Shown here piece by piece: positions 47,913 through 59,584 of a stretch of DNA of 64,000 bases. Both the position numbers and the translations under genes were made by a program. This DNA comes from Lophius americanus. Its lineage: Eukaryota; Chordata; Actinopteri; Lophiiformes; Lophiidae. The first letter of the stretch is position 1. Each line of letters starts with the position of its first letter. The stretch covers positions 2,292,501-2,356,500 of the forward strand of contig JBBDHG010000043.1 in the NCBI GenBank assembly GCA_037951165.1, given 5' to 3'. The notes below the pieces were generated by a model. The model worked only from the letters and a program-made list of their open reading frames with translations, did no database searches and had not been told where the DNA came from.

Positions 47913-47915
<3 letters not shown>

Positions 47916-48764
47916 GAGGGGATATAAACCAACTCATAGAAACTTTCTGTGAACTCATTTATCAACAGGCAGCGTTCTACAGATTTCAGATGGCATTTTC
48001 CTGTACCAATACTTGATGTTGATACCACAGTGCCAGGTTGGAAACGTGAAACAGGTGGTGGGAACAAACCTCCTTCCACCAAAGGGGAAGAAAACAAACA
48101 ACTTAAAATAATTCCTAAGCTACGTCACAGTCATAAGTCCAACTGGGATAATATTGTAACATAGACTGAGGTTTCATAGGTTAGGGACACTTTTGTCTAT
48201 GGTATCGGTACAATGAGCTCAAATGACATAAGTCGGGGGTGGGGGGGTGGGGGGGTTAACCTACATGACAAAATCATCAGGAAGTGAAGGAAAAGAACTC
48301 GCATGAAATAGAAAACATGAAATATTGTATGAGTTTTAATGGTGATGATGATTTCCTGATATAGTCTACTGATGTATTTTGCTTTATGTCTTCTCTGCAC
48401 ATGGATCACTTCTCCATGAAAAGAGTTCTTTTCCTGTCCTGACGGGACATAATACCTGTTATAACAGGTAACGAGAGGTTATGGCACAGTCATAAGATCA
48501 ATGCTCAGTGACAAATTCTTTGTTCTAAGGCAAGTACAGCTACTTTTGTAAAATGACCCCACGCCGGTTCAGAAGGTCCGATATTGACCGCCGTGACTAT
48601 AAAGCAATAACACGGATGAGTTGTATCGCCCTTGGGATAACAACAGGTATAAAGTTTTAATGGGCGAGTAAAAAGGTGGATGGATCAAATGGCGTTAGGG
48701 GTAGCAACAATCTGCCAGTGCTCGGATTTTACAGGAGTGAATAAAGTTTAGGTTCTGACCCGTT
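47913..48764. other. Intergenic DNA downstream of nr2f5
   Basis: No gene was recognised. Holds a perfect 18-base palindrome at 48453-48470 (TACCTGTTATAACAGGTA) and a G-rich run near 48235-48255. ACAGTCATAAG occurs twice (48127 and 48487). Confidence 0.4.
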
Positions 48765-49712
48765 TACAAGTGCCTAGGCTTTTATTTGTATATTTCATTC
48801 TTCTTTTTTTTTTTTTTACAAACACCTTTTTTTCCCCCTGAGACCCAAAAAAAATGACATGGTCAAATTATAGACAAACCAAACATTAACTTTTCAACAC
48901 CAGCACAAAATGATCCAAACAAAAAGCCTTTTTTTGTAGCTTTGGCACAAGTTTGTTGATAAATGTCTCGATTTGCTGGGTTTGTCTTTTTTGTTCTTTG
49001 TATCAATAATGGCATGTTTGTCTTTCTTCCCACCCGTGGAACCTGAGCGTTTTCCCCCGTTGAACCCTAAGATGCTATAGATGCCTATGAATCCACGATA
49101 TACTGTACATATGGACACAATCATGACTCTTCTCTCCATAGAAACAGTGCTAGTACAAACACACACACACACACACACACACACATTAAAACATGTCGTC
49201 TGCAAAAGTCCAAGACATTTTGGCATTTGTCTCTTTTTTGTTTTTTTTTAATGGCTTCTGGCTTTCTTTTCAAAAGTTGGTAAATATACAACGGGCCTTG
49301 AGCTCTTGGTTGTAGAGTCCGACTGGCGAAGCCCTTGCTCGGTGTTTGCCGTACTGGGTTGGTCCATAGACGCAACGGAAACCCGATGTTGAATCTGCTG
49401 CTGGGTTTGAGGCCGACATCTGGAGTTAGTCCAACAGACCTGCTGGTGAACTGTGCGACACCTGTTCTACCAACCTGTCCATCTCCTGCCACATCTCAAA
49501 TGTAGACGGAACCATCGGGCAACGGGCCATGGAGTCTCTGAGGTGGCCGTGGTGAGTGACTGGCTGGTTTGGGACGGTAGCGGATGATGCTGTCAGTACG
49601 GGTTTGAGGGAGGGGCTTGTTCTGGGACAGCTGAGAGGTTGAAGGGAGGGAAGGATGGATGAGTAAGCCTGAATTTGTCCCACAGCTTCTCCTTCATCGC
49701 TCTCTCCTCTCC
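48765..49712 (-). other. nr2f5: Probable nr2f5 3' UTR with poly(A) signal
   Basis: The minus strand downstream of the nr2f5 stop stays free of recognised transposons for about 950 bases. It reaches AATAAA (plus-strand TTTATT at 48781-48786) in the context ATACAAATAAAAGCC. A (GT)n tract, plus-strand (AC)n at 49159-49186, lies within. Extent is inferred from the signal; alternative ends are possible. Confidence 0.5.
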
Positions 49713-50032
49713 TCAGGGCCCGTTCTCGTTGTAGTGGAGGGAGATGGGTCGCTCGCGCTGCACCGTGGGCATGTAGGGCCAATTGTAGCTGGAGCCCGAG
49801 AGCAGCATGTCGCGGAGCAGCGTCTCGATGGGCGTCTTGCCGACCAGGCGGACGAAAAACAGCTGCTCGATGACCGGAGAGGAAACGATGCGTAAGGAGG
49901 GCAGGCGGAGGAGGAGGCGGCCAAAGCGGTTTGGCTGGCTGGGGTACTGGTTCCTCACATACTCCTCCAGGGCGCACTGGGACTTCTCCTGGATGCTCTC
50001 CACGTGGGCCACGTCTGACAGCCCCATGGCAT
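49713..50032 (-). CDS. nr2f5: nr2f5 last coding exon (LBD C-terminal half, AF-2 and tail)
   Basis: Final coding exon of a COUP-TF family nuclear receptor, a ligand-regulated or orphan transcription factor acting in the nucleus, mostly as a repressor and as homodimer or RXR heterodimer (family knowledge). The acceptor is CCTCCAG at 50033 and the exon starts in phase 1 (AT completes GAT, Asp). It encodes 105 residues: AMGLSDVAHVESIQEKSQ near the start, then the dimer-interface helix region with LLLRLPSLR and QLFFVRLVGKTPIE, then the AF-2 core PIETLLRDMLL at residues 67-77. After NWPYM, where NR2F1 and NR2F2 nearly end, it continues with a tail ending RPISLHYNENGP and a TGA at 49713-49715. That tail is what I recall for fish Nr2f5, which decides the paralog call over nr2f1, nr2f2 or nr2f6. 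No frameshift or stop is present. Confidence 0.93.
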
Positions 50033-50033
50033 C

Positions 50034-50094
50034 TGGAGGAAAGGAGGAGAGGAAAGGAGGAGAGGAAAGGAGGAGAGAAAAGGAGGAGAGGTCA
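50034..50094 (-). repeat. 13-bp tandem repeat forming the polypyrimidine tract of the last intron
   Basis: The plus strand reads about four copies of AAAGGAGGAGAGG. On the transcribed strand it is an uninterrupted CCTCTCCTCCTTT array ending in the CAG acceptor. It doubles as splice-acceptor pyrimidine tract and is likely length-polymorphic. Confidence 0.9.
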
Positions 50095-51488
50095 GTCGCA
50101 CCGAGCTTAAATAAAAAAAGAAATGTGGCTGCTGCGGTTCTACATTCAAAGAGAAGATGAAAAGTTATTCCTAACAACAGCTGGAATGAAATAAGAGGAG
50201 CGCTGGTCCCCTTTGAGTCAATCAAGCCTCTTCTGAAATCAAAGTCTTCGCCTTTGGACCATCTTTTATACTGGAACAGCCATGTTTTTAAATCTGGTCT
50301 GCCTGCTGACACTTAAACATACCAACCCCTAAATATACCTGATGACCCCCTCATTATTCAACATGTCAACAAAAAAAAAGAAGAAGCCCTTTTATGCTAA
50401 TTTACTACATTCCCATTCTTCCAGATCAAGTTTCATGGAACCTCTCCGAGGTTTCTGCCGGGAAAGAAACACGACACCCAGGTAGACACCTGGTTCCTGC
50501 CACAAACCTGCAGCAATGCCCTGTGATAAAACTATTTATGGTCACATAAATACTTTTCTTCCATCTCTGTTCAAGCAGAGTTCAAATGTTATTGATTTCA
50601 GTTCCTGGGATCTGAAGAGGTGGCTCACATTCTTCAGTCTCTTACAGGAAAAGGGATTCTGGTAGAAGTATGGACTATTTACGTTTTTTTAAAAAAAAGC
50701 CTTTATTCGTCAAACAAACACGGTAAAAGTTATAAAGTATTAAAGTCAAAAGAAACCTTTTGAAGAACATTTCTCGCAGATTTGGGGCAAAAATAACAGA
50801 ACCTCTTGTCATGTTAACATTAATAGAATATTAATATATTAGGATCTCTACGGCGTCTCGTGTGACGTCTTGCGTATACATTAATCATCGCCTTCTAAGA
50901 AATGGATGAGGTTGGAAAAAACCGTTTGCCTTCCCGTCACGTAGCAGCAGATCAGGGTAGGGAGGTAGAGGGTAAAGAGTCCCTCGACATTCCAGCGTTA
51001 TAGACATTTTCTGTTGATCTTCTTCTTCTTCAAGTTAGCTGTTAGCTTCATTTTAGTCCACCAGTCTTTGGCCGCACAAATTAGATATCTCATTAAAATA
51101 TCGCACCCTTGCCTGCATTTCCGTCCCCCCCACATTTATACAACGAGTGATTCCCATCTGTTGCTACCTCCTTGCCTTTTTTACCTGCATTACTTTAACA
51201 GAGAAGTAAAGTTGCATTGACTAGGCTGTATAAACAGGGCTCTAGATTTGCACGTACTAGTATTCAGAGTGGTAGTCAGATATGAAAGTCTTGACGCGCC
51301 CGTTTACTCTCATTTAATTGATTGACATATAATAATAAACTCGCAGACACTAATTCAACTAAGACCTGACAGTGTTTCCATTCAAATTCCTCAGATCTCG
51401 TCCAGACCTGAAAAAATCAACGGTTGTCGCTGCAGAGAGATCTCTATCTGCTGCACCTGTGTGGTCCGCGTCCGCTGCATTCCCCTAA

Positions 51489-51514
51489 CCCCCCCCCCCC
51501 CCCCCCCCCCCCCC
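51489..51514. repeat. C26 homopolymer
   Basis: Uninterrupted C run, hence G26 on the transcribed strand of the nr2f5 intron. It could form a G-quadruplex. Confidence 0.9.
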
Positions 51515-53859
51515 AAGTCGGAGGTCCTGTCCTGCCTCCCACATCCTCACACCTTCTCTCCTGCCGGCCCCTGCTTCAGTTAGCGTCTCGCACAGCCCAG
51601 AGTGTGTAACACTGCGTGCGATACTTTTCGCACCCTCTCTGTGTGCGGGGGCGAGCGCGGGGGGATTTAGCAAAGGAGGTCAGCGATGTGTGAACCCAAA
51701 ACAAAGAGACTTTTTACTGTAGTCCACCGCAGACTGTGCATTGAGTGGGAGAGCGTCTCTGACTGTGCCCCCTGACTGAACCCTCATCTGGGTTGACAGG
51801 TTTTTGATGAGGGGCCATTTCTTCTCGCGCACGTCCTTTGTGCCCAACGTTTTAACCCGTCACCTTGTATCGTACAACCCCTTTGTCATCTCAGACTGCG
51901 TACAGAACTGGCCCTGTTGGGCCTCTGGTCTGCAAAAAAAAAATTCAATTTGCCACGTATTTTAATTGAGCGTGTCACCCTGTCCGCACCCGCAGCGGTC
52001 ACTACTCTCATCATTCTGAACGAGCAACTGCTCCTGCGTCAGCGGCACGTCCCTCCACTCAAGGGACAGATGGACTGTTTTTTTTTTTGGGTGGGGGGGG
52101 GTTCATCAGGCCGCCATTTTGAGTCCTGCGTGACAAGGCAGTGGTGGCTTGTTTGGGATTAGCCGAGCTGTCTACGTGACTGAGACCACCATCGCGTGCC
52201 GAAGCGACAGCTCTGTGGGTGCCTTTCCACGCCAACGCCGTGTTCTTTTGTCTGATCCTTGGGCACGCAGTGGGTCGGAGGGGGTGAGGGATCAGGGTGG
52301 CAGGACTGAGATGCCCATTCTCTGATATGGCTTGATGGGACTGGGCTTTGCAGGAGGAGCAGAAGGAGGAGATTCCGAGGCAGGAGGGAGATGATTGGTG
52401 TATGTCCGAGCGCGTTAGCTCATCCCACCAGGCCTGCAGGATTGTCTTTATTACTCGGGCGAGTGTCTGTTTCCATTTAATTACAATAATATCTACACTT
52501 GCCAATAAAAGTGGCTTCTTTTCGGTTTTTGGGGCACATCTGCCTGCTCACAGAGACGTCACGTGGGAGGCTCAGGGCTACAGGGGTTATGTAGGTCATG
52601 ATTGGGGCTGTGGCGAATCCTCCGACTCACTGGATCCCACCATACATAATTCAACTCCCGAGGTGGGGGCAGGGGTCTCGGGGCCTGGGCTGGGCTCGGG
52701 GTTTGGTTTGGAAAATGTCGGGAGGAGGGGTGGGTGACTGGTTTCAATAATAGATGGGACGGGAGAGGAGAGATGGATGATGGAAGAAGAGGAAGAGAAA
52801 GGAGCGGTGGGTCCACAGCCACCTCCATTCATGGAGGAGAGACGATGTCAATGCAGTCAGACAAGCCAGAGACGGGAGGAGAGAGGGGAATGCAATAATA
52901 TGAAACAAAAGGCGTCTCTGTTTCGGCGTCTTAGCTCTTTGTTTCCCCCTGGGTCACAGAGCATGATCTCTTGGTGAAGCATCTCAGATGTGACACTATT
53001 TTGTCTGACGCTGGAGTCCAGTGGCTGCTGGGAATAATCTCAAGCTGCATCAAAACAAAACCCGTCTGCTGGGTTTCCTCAACATGTAAAATCACTATGT
53101 TTTCATTTGATCTCATCTGTAGCTCAGCGGAGAAGAGAGCAGCAAGGTCTCAGTGTTGGACTGAAGTGAAAAACAGACAAATACTTTAGGCATAAATGAA
53201 CTTTATTCCATCTATAATCCTAGCGACCGCGAGCTTCGGACAACCGAAAGCGGTTTAATTCAGGTGAAAATGAAGATGGTTTTCCCACTCATGGCGTCTG
53301 CGTTCTTCATTAAATCCATAGTTTAGTAGCTCTGGAGAGATCGTGTGCATCTGTCGGGGGTCGGATCACCACAGGACCCGACGTATAATGAGCTGAAATG
53401 AATCCGCCGCCACTGATGTCCAGGTGTTGCAAATTGATGCAACCCTTTCCGCTGTGCTCAAACCGTGCTGACCTTTACGTTCTCGCAGCTCGAAACGGCG
53501 TGTCAAGGAAAAACATTACAACCAAGTCGAACTTGATTCCGGTGCCTTGCCCATACGGCAGAAGTTTTTTAGTTTCCATTGTGATGTTGTTTTCCAAGCT
53601 CACTCCTGATTATGACGTAGTGAAGTCGGGCTAAGTGCGTTGAAAATCAAATGCTAGCTTGCTGTACTCGACTCACGCTTGTGTTTATAATTAGTATTTA
53701 CTTTCATACGACCGTCCTAGTGAATTCCACGAGTCATATCCATCTCCTTCGTCCCCTCCTTGATGAAAATACATCAATACATTAAGTGGATTCAAGTACT
53801 TTGGCCTATGCCTCCAATTTTGTTTTGTCAACTTCCTGTCGTGCTCTTATGAAAGCCGA

Positions 53860-54310
53860 GAACGGCCAGGGGGGCAGATAATTATTTCGGGCCATTATCT
53901 CGTGATAACGACATAACAAGCATCTACATTGCCGTTACCATGGCGACAGCACAAACACGGCCTGGAGGATGTACAGATGCACTTAATAATGACCTTAACA
54001 TTCACAGTAACCAAAGCCACGCCAATCTAGAAGAATACTTCTATCAACTAATGGAAAATCAACCCTATTGACTTCAGGTGTCGCCATGGCGAAGTCGAGC
54101 GCGGCGTAAAACATGAGAAAAGACAACGGATGGTTTTTGGCGTAAATCAGTTACTTCCGCTATGAGACTCCTGATCTCTGATGATAATTCAGATAATAAT
54201 TATAAACGACCAGTTGTTTACTCATTAATGCGGGAGAAACCATTGTCACGAGAAAGCGGTGGCTGGTTTTCTCTTGAAATGGAGTTAATCACGTCGTTAT
54301 CAGGAGAGAA
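53860..54310. repeat. Dispersed palindromic repeat, also at 57950
   Basis: GAGAACGGCCAGGGGGGC, then GGGCCATTATCTCGTGATAA at 53873-53928 parallels AGAGAACGGCCATGGTGGC and GCCATTATCTTAAGATAACG at 57953-58005. An inverted relation also exists: ATGAGACTCCTGATCTCT at 54162 against the reverse of 58092-58112. GAGAGAACGGCCCAACG recurs at 54305. Class unknown. Confidence 0.5.
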
Positions 54311-54830
54311 CGGCCCAACGTACTGACCTGCCCTCATGTCCGTTTTGGCTTCCATTTGCTCTGACCTCAACAGATTAGATGAAGAGGCCATTGCACCGAC
54401 GGCAAAATTGATTTTACTATTAAAGTACCAAAAACTTAAATTTGTATTTGCAATTTATATAACAAAAGATTGATTTGGATTGATGTAGCCATGAAAAACA
54501 TTCTGATATTAAACTGTATCGATTTTCCCCCTGTGACGGATCACAGATCTTTCTCCTTTTAAACCGTATTTTTTTCAGTTTGGTGTAATCTGAGTAAAGT
54601 GGCTGATTTGCTTTCCGACAAAATGTTGTGAACAAATCGGCACAGGAATGAAATTAAAAGCTCCAGAAGGAGAAGGATGACGAAAGCAGAACAATCAGCT
54701 CCTGCTACAAGGGATTTCAGCGAGGAGCCTGCAGGTAGTGATGGGGTCATACTCCCTTGATCTATTCCAGTAAGAGGAAGCGATTAAATTACAGATAAAT
54801 TCATGGAGGGCAGAAACCATGACTGACCCA

Positions 54831-54844
54831 GGGGGGGGGGGGGG
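54831..54844. repeat. G14 homopolymer
   Basis: Uninterrupted G run in the nr2f5 intron. Confidence 0.9.
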
Positions 54845-56659
54845 CCGCAGCGTTTACATACGGGGCCAAGGAGACAGTATCTGCTGCAGCGTTTGGGTCC
54901 GACGGGGTTCAGGTTCAGGTGAGAAGGTTGTGGGTTACGTTCAGCTGAACACCGACTCGTGTGTTTGTTTACAACAGTTGCGGGATGAAGCGTTCTCTCC
55001 ACACGCAACATCTGAGCCACTTCCTATTAATCATCAGATAACAGTCAAAGATTCGAATCAATAGCGGTTCTTTCCTGGTCTGTGTGTCGGTCGGTCGCTC
55101 GCTCGCTCCATAACGTAAGCTCGCAGGATCCTTTCAATCTCACTTCGTTGAAATCAATGCAATTAACGTGCTAAGTGTCTGACACATGAATACGAGGGTT
55201 TCATCTAGGTGTTCAACGATAGAAGATAGATGCACGCAGTGGAGCAAGATCTGCAGAGTAATCAGAGTAACTGAGTACATCCTGTGGGTCCGTCGAAAGT
55301 GAGGTTACATCATCTTTCAGTGAAAAGTCCCCAGCCTTCGTCAGAAGCCCAGCGATGGATTAAATCCAAGTTTAATGGAAGAATGTTTCATTATACGTCT
55401 ATTACATTATTGGTGTTCTGCGGTTTTTCCTCTGAGAGGAATTGGAAACTCCTTTCTGAGATCCAGCTACATTTCATGGAAGGTGGGGGAGACGGCTGAT
55501 TAAACTCTTTTATTCCATCATTAGATTAGATTTGAGATCCTTAGGAAAGGACTTGATGTAGTTAGGGACATAAGAAAAACGTTTTTCAGAGTCCTGACTT
55601 TAAAGTAAAAAGACTGTGGGAATAAATCAAACATGCCGACTTCATTCTGAAAAAAAATGGAATCTGAATTTTGACTTTATTCTCAGAACTATGACTCAAT
55701 TCTTAATTGTTTTCATGTGGCTGGATGACGCCCGTCTGCACCCGCCACATGAATGAACTTAACGTTAAAAAAAAAAAAAATGTCTCCCTAAACATCGTGT
55801 ATATCTTGAACCGCTAACGCTACTCCAAAAGCTAAACCTGAACTTAGCCAACAACTGTTTCAGATTTGACAAACACTATTTTTTCCTGAGATAATTGCTA
55901 AGGGCTACGTGAATTCAAGAAGTCACATTTCAGAATGGACTTGAATTTGAACTTCTTTAGTTGATCTTAATTCTAAATTCTAAGTGAAAGCGTTGTCTGT
56001 ATTGTTTTACCTTTACGCTGGGTTTGATAAATGAAACTCATCGAATACATGGAATTACTTCATAGTATGAAATTATATATTCTGTGTAAATAAACTTGCC
56101 TCGCATAATAAATTCCTGGGTTCCTGGCAGTCTATAGGAAACCCATGGAACGTCTCTATAAACGCAACCACCCATGTCATTTGAAACAAAATATACCTAC
56201 GGGACATTCTTTTGTTGTGCTGAGGAGAAATCGCTCCGAGCTGGATGAGTTTTTATGTGAAGCAGATGAGGCTTGGTGGTGCCTTCCTCCCCTATTCTCT
56301 ATCAACGCTTCAGAAACCTTACAATGACTAAACGCTACTTATAACAGATACTAAGAGGAATTTCTATTGGTTTGAGTGCTGCATGTAAAATATTTTTCAT
56401 CATCCATGTCCTATAATCATCAATATTTTTATAGACTTGACACAAAATGAGAAAAACATTCTAAAAACTTCTTTTTTTTTTAGTGTATTATTTAAGGATT
56501 TGTTTCTTGAATGCCTTTTTTCTTCCCATGCAGAAGTAGAAACATATTTAACCATTTGATTTTCTGCTCAACTGTTCGGTTGACAACATTTTGAGTCACA
56601 ATTCCTTATTGAAAAATTTGACTGAACCCATAATATGCATCTTAATATATAGCATTTAG

Positions 56660-56740
56660 ACGCTGAAGAGTAAGGGGCCGATGATGGAGCCCTGGAGAAT
56701 CCCACTGGTCAAAGCTGTCACCAAGGAGGATGCGAAAACA
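56660..56740 (-). mobile_element. Non-LTR RT fragment in nr2f5 intron
   Basis: On the minus strand 56670-56710 translates as SGILQGSIIGPL, a decayed form of the SGVPQGSVLGPL motif of LINE reverse transcriptases. No wider match was seen. Confidence 0.5.
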
Positions 56741-57458
56741 AAGTCTTATTCAATAATCTTTTGACTTTTTTGGGATATTAAAGCATGTGAGGACTTATTC
56801 AACAGAAATATGAAACTTAATTCAACCCAAAAAATGTTGAATAAGCATCAAATAGTTTTCTGGAAACATGCCTTACCATAAAGTCAAGCACATCGTATTT
56901 AAATTCACTATTTTCCATGAAATACAAAATCATGTATTAAATCAACAAATGGCCCAAAGAAATAAGATATAGAAGGTAGAAGATATATAGGGAATATTGT
57001 ATTTTCCATTAGATTTATGTGAGGAGGTGAACGAGTTACTGGAGCTTCTGCTACAAGCTGCAACGCAGACTAACTGAATAACACAGTTGGTTATTCATCA
57101 ACAAGCTTTGAGCCCTAGCATTTTTCACGCTTCCGTTAACCATTTCAAAAACGTTTTATCTAAGTATATTCTGGAATTCCATGCTTCATCTTGCCGAGAT
57201 AAATCCAAATTCTACTACCTGTAATAGTTTACGTCTGTGTTTTAAAATGTGCTGAACAACACGCTCAGCCATTAGTGTTGAAACTCTGTTTAGATGCTCT
57301 TTGACACCTTTTGATTAAATGTCTTTGACATGAATAAACCGATTAAAGAAACGTTCTTGTGCCAGGGAAGTCACCTCACTGAACTGTTAATTCCCTTCTT
57401 TCTGCCAGAACTGTTGTAAAGTTACTCAAGGAGGTTACTCCCCTTGGTTCACACTCAC

Positions 57459-57511
57459 CGGAAGTGAAGAGCACGATGGACTTCAGGCAGGAATACTCGG
57501 CCGTGTCGACC

Positions 57512-57546
<35 letters not shown>

Positions 57547-57705
57547 GACGCGGATGTGGTCCATGAAGGCCACCACCCGCTCTGCTGACATGGGTGATGC
57601 GTGCAGGCCCGCCGCCGCCAACAGAGGGGCCACGTGAAGCGGCATGGAGCACTGGGCGGCGTTGAGGACAAAGAGCTCGCTCCATGACATGCGCAACAGC
57701 GCCAC
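57459..57705 (-). CDS. nr2f5: nr2f5 internal coding exon (LBD middle)
   Basis: A 247-bp exon, 82 full codons plus the first base of a split Asp codon. The acceptor is GTGTCCTAG ending at 57706; the donor is GTGAGT after TTCCG. It starts VALLRMSWSELFVL, the second half of the nuclear-receptor LBD signature. It continues NAAQCSMPLHVAPLLAAAGL and HASPMSAERVVAFMDHIRVF, and ends AEYSCLKSIVLFTS. Identity to vertebrate COUP-TFs is very high by recall. MDHIRVFQEQVEKLKALQ covers the helix 6-7 region. The frame joins in phase 0 to the exon at 59585 and in phase 1 to that at 50032. In NR2F1/NR2F2, as I recall, this and the preceding segment form one exon. Confidence 0.95.
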
Positions 57706-57944
57706 CTAGGACACAAGCAGTTAAGAGTCATTACTATGGGAAGAAAGTTGTGGTCAAGTATGCAGAATATTTATAACAAACAGGAAAACAGACAGATTCT
57801 AGATTTCCTCTACTAGAAAATAGTTTTTAACCTTGAACTCAAAAAAATAGAGAAGAAAGAGTTAAAACGAACGAACACATCAATCAACTTGAAAGCATCT
57901 AAAAGAAATGTTGTCTAAAAATGTTACAGCAGATTAACGGTTTA

Positions 57945-58150
57945 TATGGAAGCAGAGAACGGCCATGGTGGCTGTTATTAATCTAATGCCATTATCTTAA
58001 GATAACGAGCCAATAATCTTTAACAAAAGACTGTTTTTGAATAATAATGAGATAATATTTTCATCTTTTACTTCTATTTCTTACAATTATGAGAGCTCAG
58101 GAGTCTCATGGCTGCATAATAAGGTAGCATCTTGACAAATGTAGAGAGTT
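57945..58150. repeat. Second copy of the palindromic repeat seen at 53860
   Basis: Contains AGAGAACGGCCATGGTGGC and the perfect palindrome TTATCTTAAGATAA at 57992-58005, matching the region at 53873-53928, then GAGAGCTCAGGAGTCTCATG, inverse to 54162-54180. Confidence 0.5.
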
Positions 58151-58459
58151 CCTGAATAAAGGCTGATCATAACTTTAGTTGGTTTTAAGGGCCACTAAGA
58201 ATCAAAGAAGATGTGACCAGCAGAAGTTTGCTTTTTAATAAGATCTAAAATTTAACAACTAACATCTATTAACAAGGTCATTATGCCAAATAACCTTTAT
58301 AACGGACACAATCAGCAATCTGATACACAGGAAGCTTTTTAGACGTAAATACCGAAGCTTGAGAGAGATTATAAATGAAACATGCTGCCAGATATAAACG
58401 GTCTTTCAATAGCCATAAGTCATAAGACCAGCATCGTCATCGAGTTTCCATGACCGTTT

Positions 58460-58740
58460 CACCCAATAACCATTTGGCCATCTTCAGGCCACTTTGTTTG
58501 GTACTAACCACTCCGGATCAGGTCCACACAACAAGTTCTGACCCAGTTGCTGCCCACCATCATAACATGACCATTATCTGATTCGCCAAAACCCTTACAG
58601 TTGCCCATTTTCCTGGTTCCAACACATCAACTTCAGCGCAAAATGTTGACTTCCTGCCTAATGTATCCCACCCACTGACAGCTGGTGCCCCTGTAAAAAG
58701 ATTATGGTGTTTATAATGTTATGGCTGATCGGCGTAGAGG
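58460..58740 (-). mobile_element. Tc1-like transposon remnant (family I) in nr2f5 intron
   Basis: Antisense transposase start blocks (TTTGGTACTAACCACTCCGG, TTGCCCATTTTCCTGGTTCC, AACACATCAACTTCAGCGC) are followed by the leader ATGTATCCCACCCACTGACA and the terminal repeat AATGTTATGGCTGATCGGCG at about 58714-58733. Only the 5' third remains. Confidence 0.8.
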
Positions 58741-59440
58741 CAATGACACAGTGCTGAAGCCCTTATTGAAAGGGCAGCAATCTTACCCATGTTGACATGG
58801 TGTTAATGTTATATTAATGATGTGCTGCGACTACAGCTCCACATATGTGATGGCTGTCTGCACGGGTGCATGTGAATATTTATAGGTGTCAGATGATTAG
58901 TGGGGTCCCAGACCCAACAGCTGGTAGAAAACCTACACATGCAGGAGGGATGTCAGGCCCACCCAGCGAAAAGAGAAAGAGAATCTTTCAGTCAGATGAA
59001 TTTTAAAGAGTAAGGAAGCAAAGTGAGATGAAGAAAATGATCTTCTCATTGATCGTCTTTCATTGGATTAAAGCTTCCGTCTAATTTTGATTAAGCTGGT
59101 CAGTAGAATCTCGTTCTTCCGGAGTTAAATCATGAATTGAGACCGCTCTAAGTCGCTGAATGATAGTGAGGAATCGCAAAAACAGTGTTGCCATGACTCA
59201 AATTATACGCAATTAATGTTCGCAGACAGAAAACCGTCAGTGGAGAAGTGAGAAACCTTCCTTTTACTTGTCGCAATCCATTAAATGACCTTTTAAATAA
59301 CTTTTGCTTCTTGACTGCCACCTTGTGGTTGGACCGCTGCCAAAGGACGGATGGAAGTATGTGGGCGTTGTTTGATACAACAAACAAATCCACTTTCGCA
59401 CATAGTTGGATTATAAATGACCCTTTAAGGCTCTAGTGTG

Positions 59441-59463
59441 CTCTAGGGGGCCCCCTGGTGGCC
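59441..59463. promoter_or_regulatory. CTCF-like motif within a GC palindrome
   Basis: The minus strand of 59449-59463 reads GGCCACCAGGGGGCC. CCACCAGGGGGCCC fits the CTCF consensus CCASYAGRKGGCRS at 13 of 14 positions. The plus strand includes the self-complementary GGGGGCCCCC. Occupancy is unknown. Confidence 0.35.
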
Positions 59464-59584
59464 ATAGGAGCCCTAAGCAGCTACTTAGTGTCCAACCAAA
59501 GTCTACCTTCCTTTATAATAACTACCTGGCTGGCTGTGGTTTAAAAACATCAAATCCTTCTAATCCTCATAGTGTTGGACTCAC

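Larger units (their letters stand above)
50033..57458 (-). other. nr2f5: nr2f5 intron between the third and last coding exons
   Basis: A 7.4-kb phase 1 intron with GTGAGT donor (57453-57458) and CAG acceptor. The acceptor is preceded by an unusual repeated pyrimidine tract (separate entry). The intron holds a C26 run, a G14 run, a possible palindromic repeat at 53860-54310 and an RT fragment at 56665. The rest is unique; no nested gene was recognised. Confidence 0.85.
57706..59584 (-). other. nr2f5: nr2f5 intron splitting the LBD signature
   Basis: A 1.9-kb phase 0 intron with GTGAGT donor at 59579-59584. It contains the palindromic repeat at 57945-58150, a Tc1-like remnant at 58460-58740 and a CTCF-like motif at 59449-59463. 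The rest is unique AT-rich DNA. Confidence 0.85.

Noticed and set aside
49426..49977. 183-codon minus-strand frame overlapping the nr2f5 last exon
   Set aside because: It reads the nr2f5 exon in another frame; the true frame gives the conserved LBD.
51424..51673. Proline- or glycine-rich frames around the C26 run
   Set aside because: Composition artefact of the homopolymer inside an intron.
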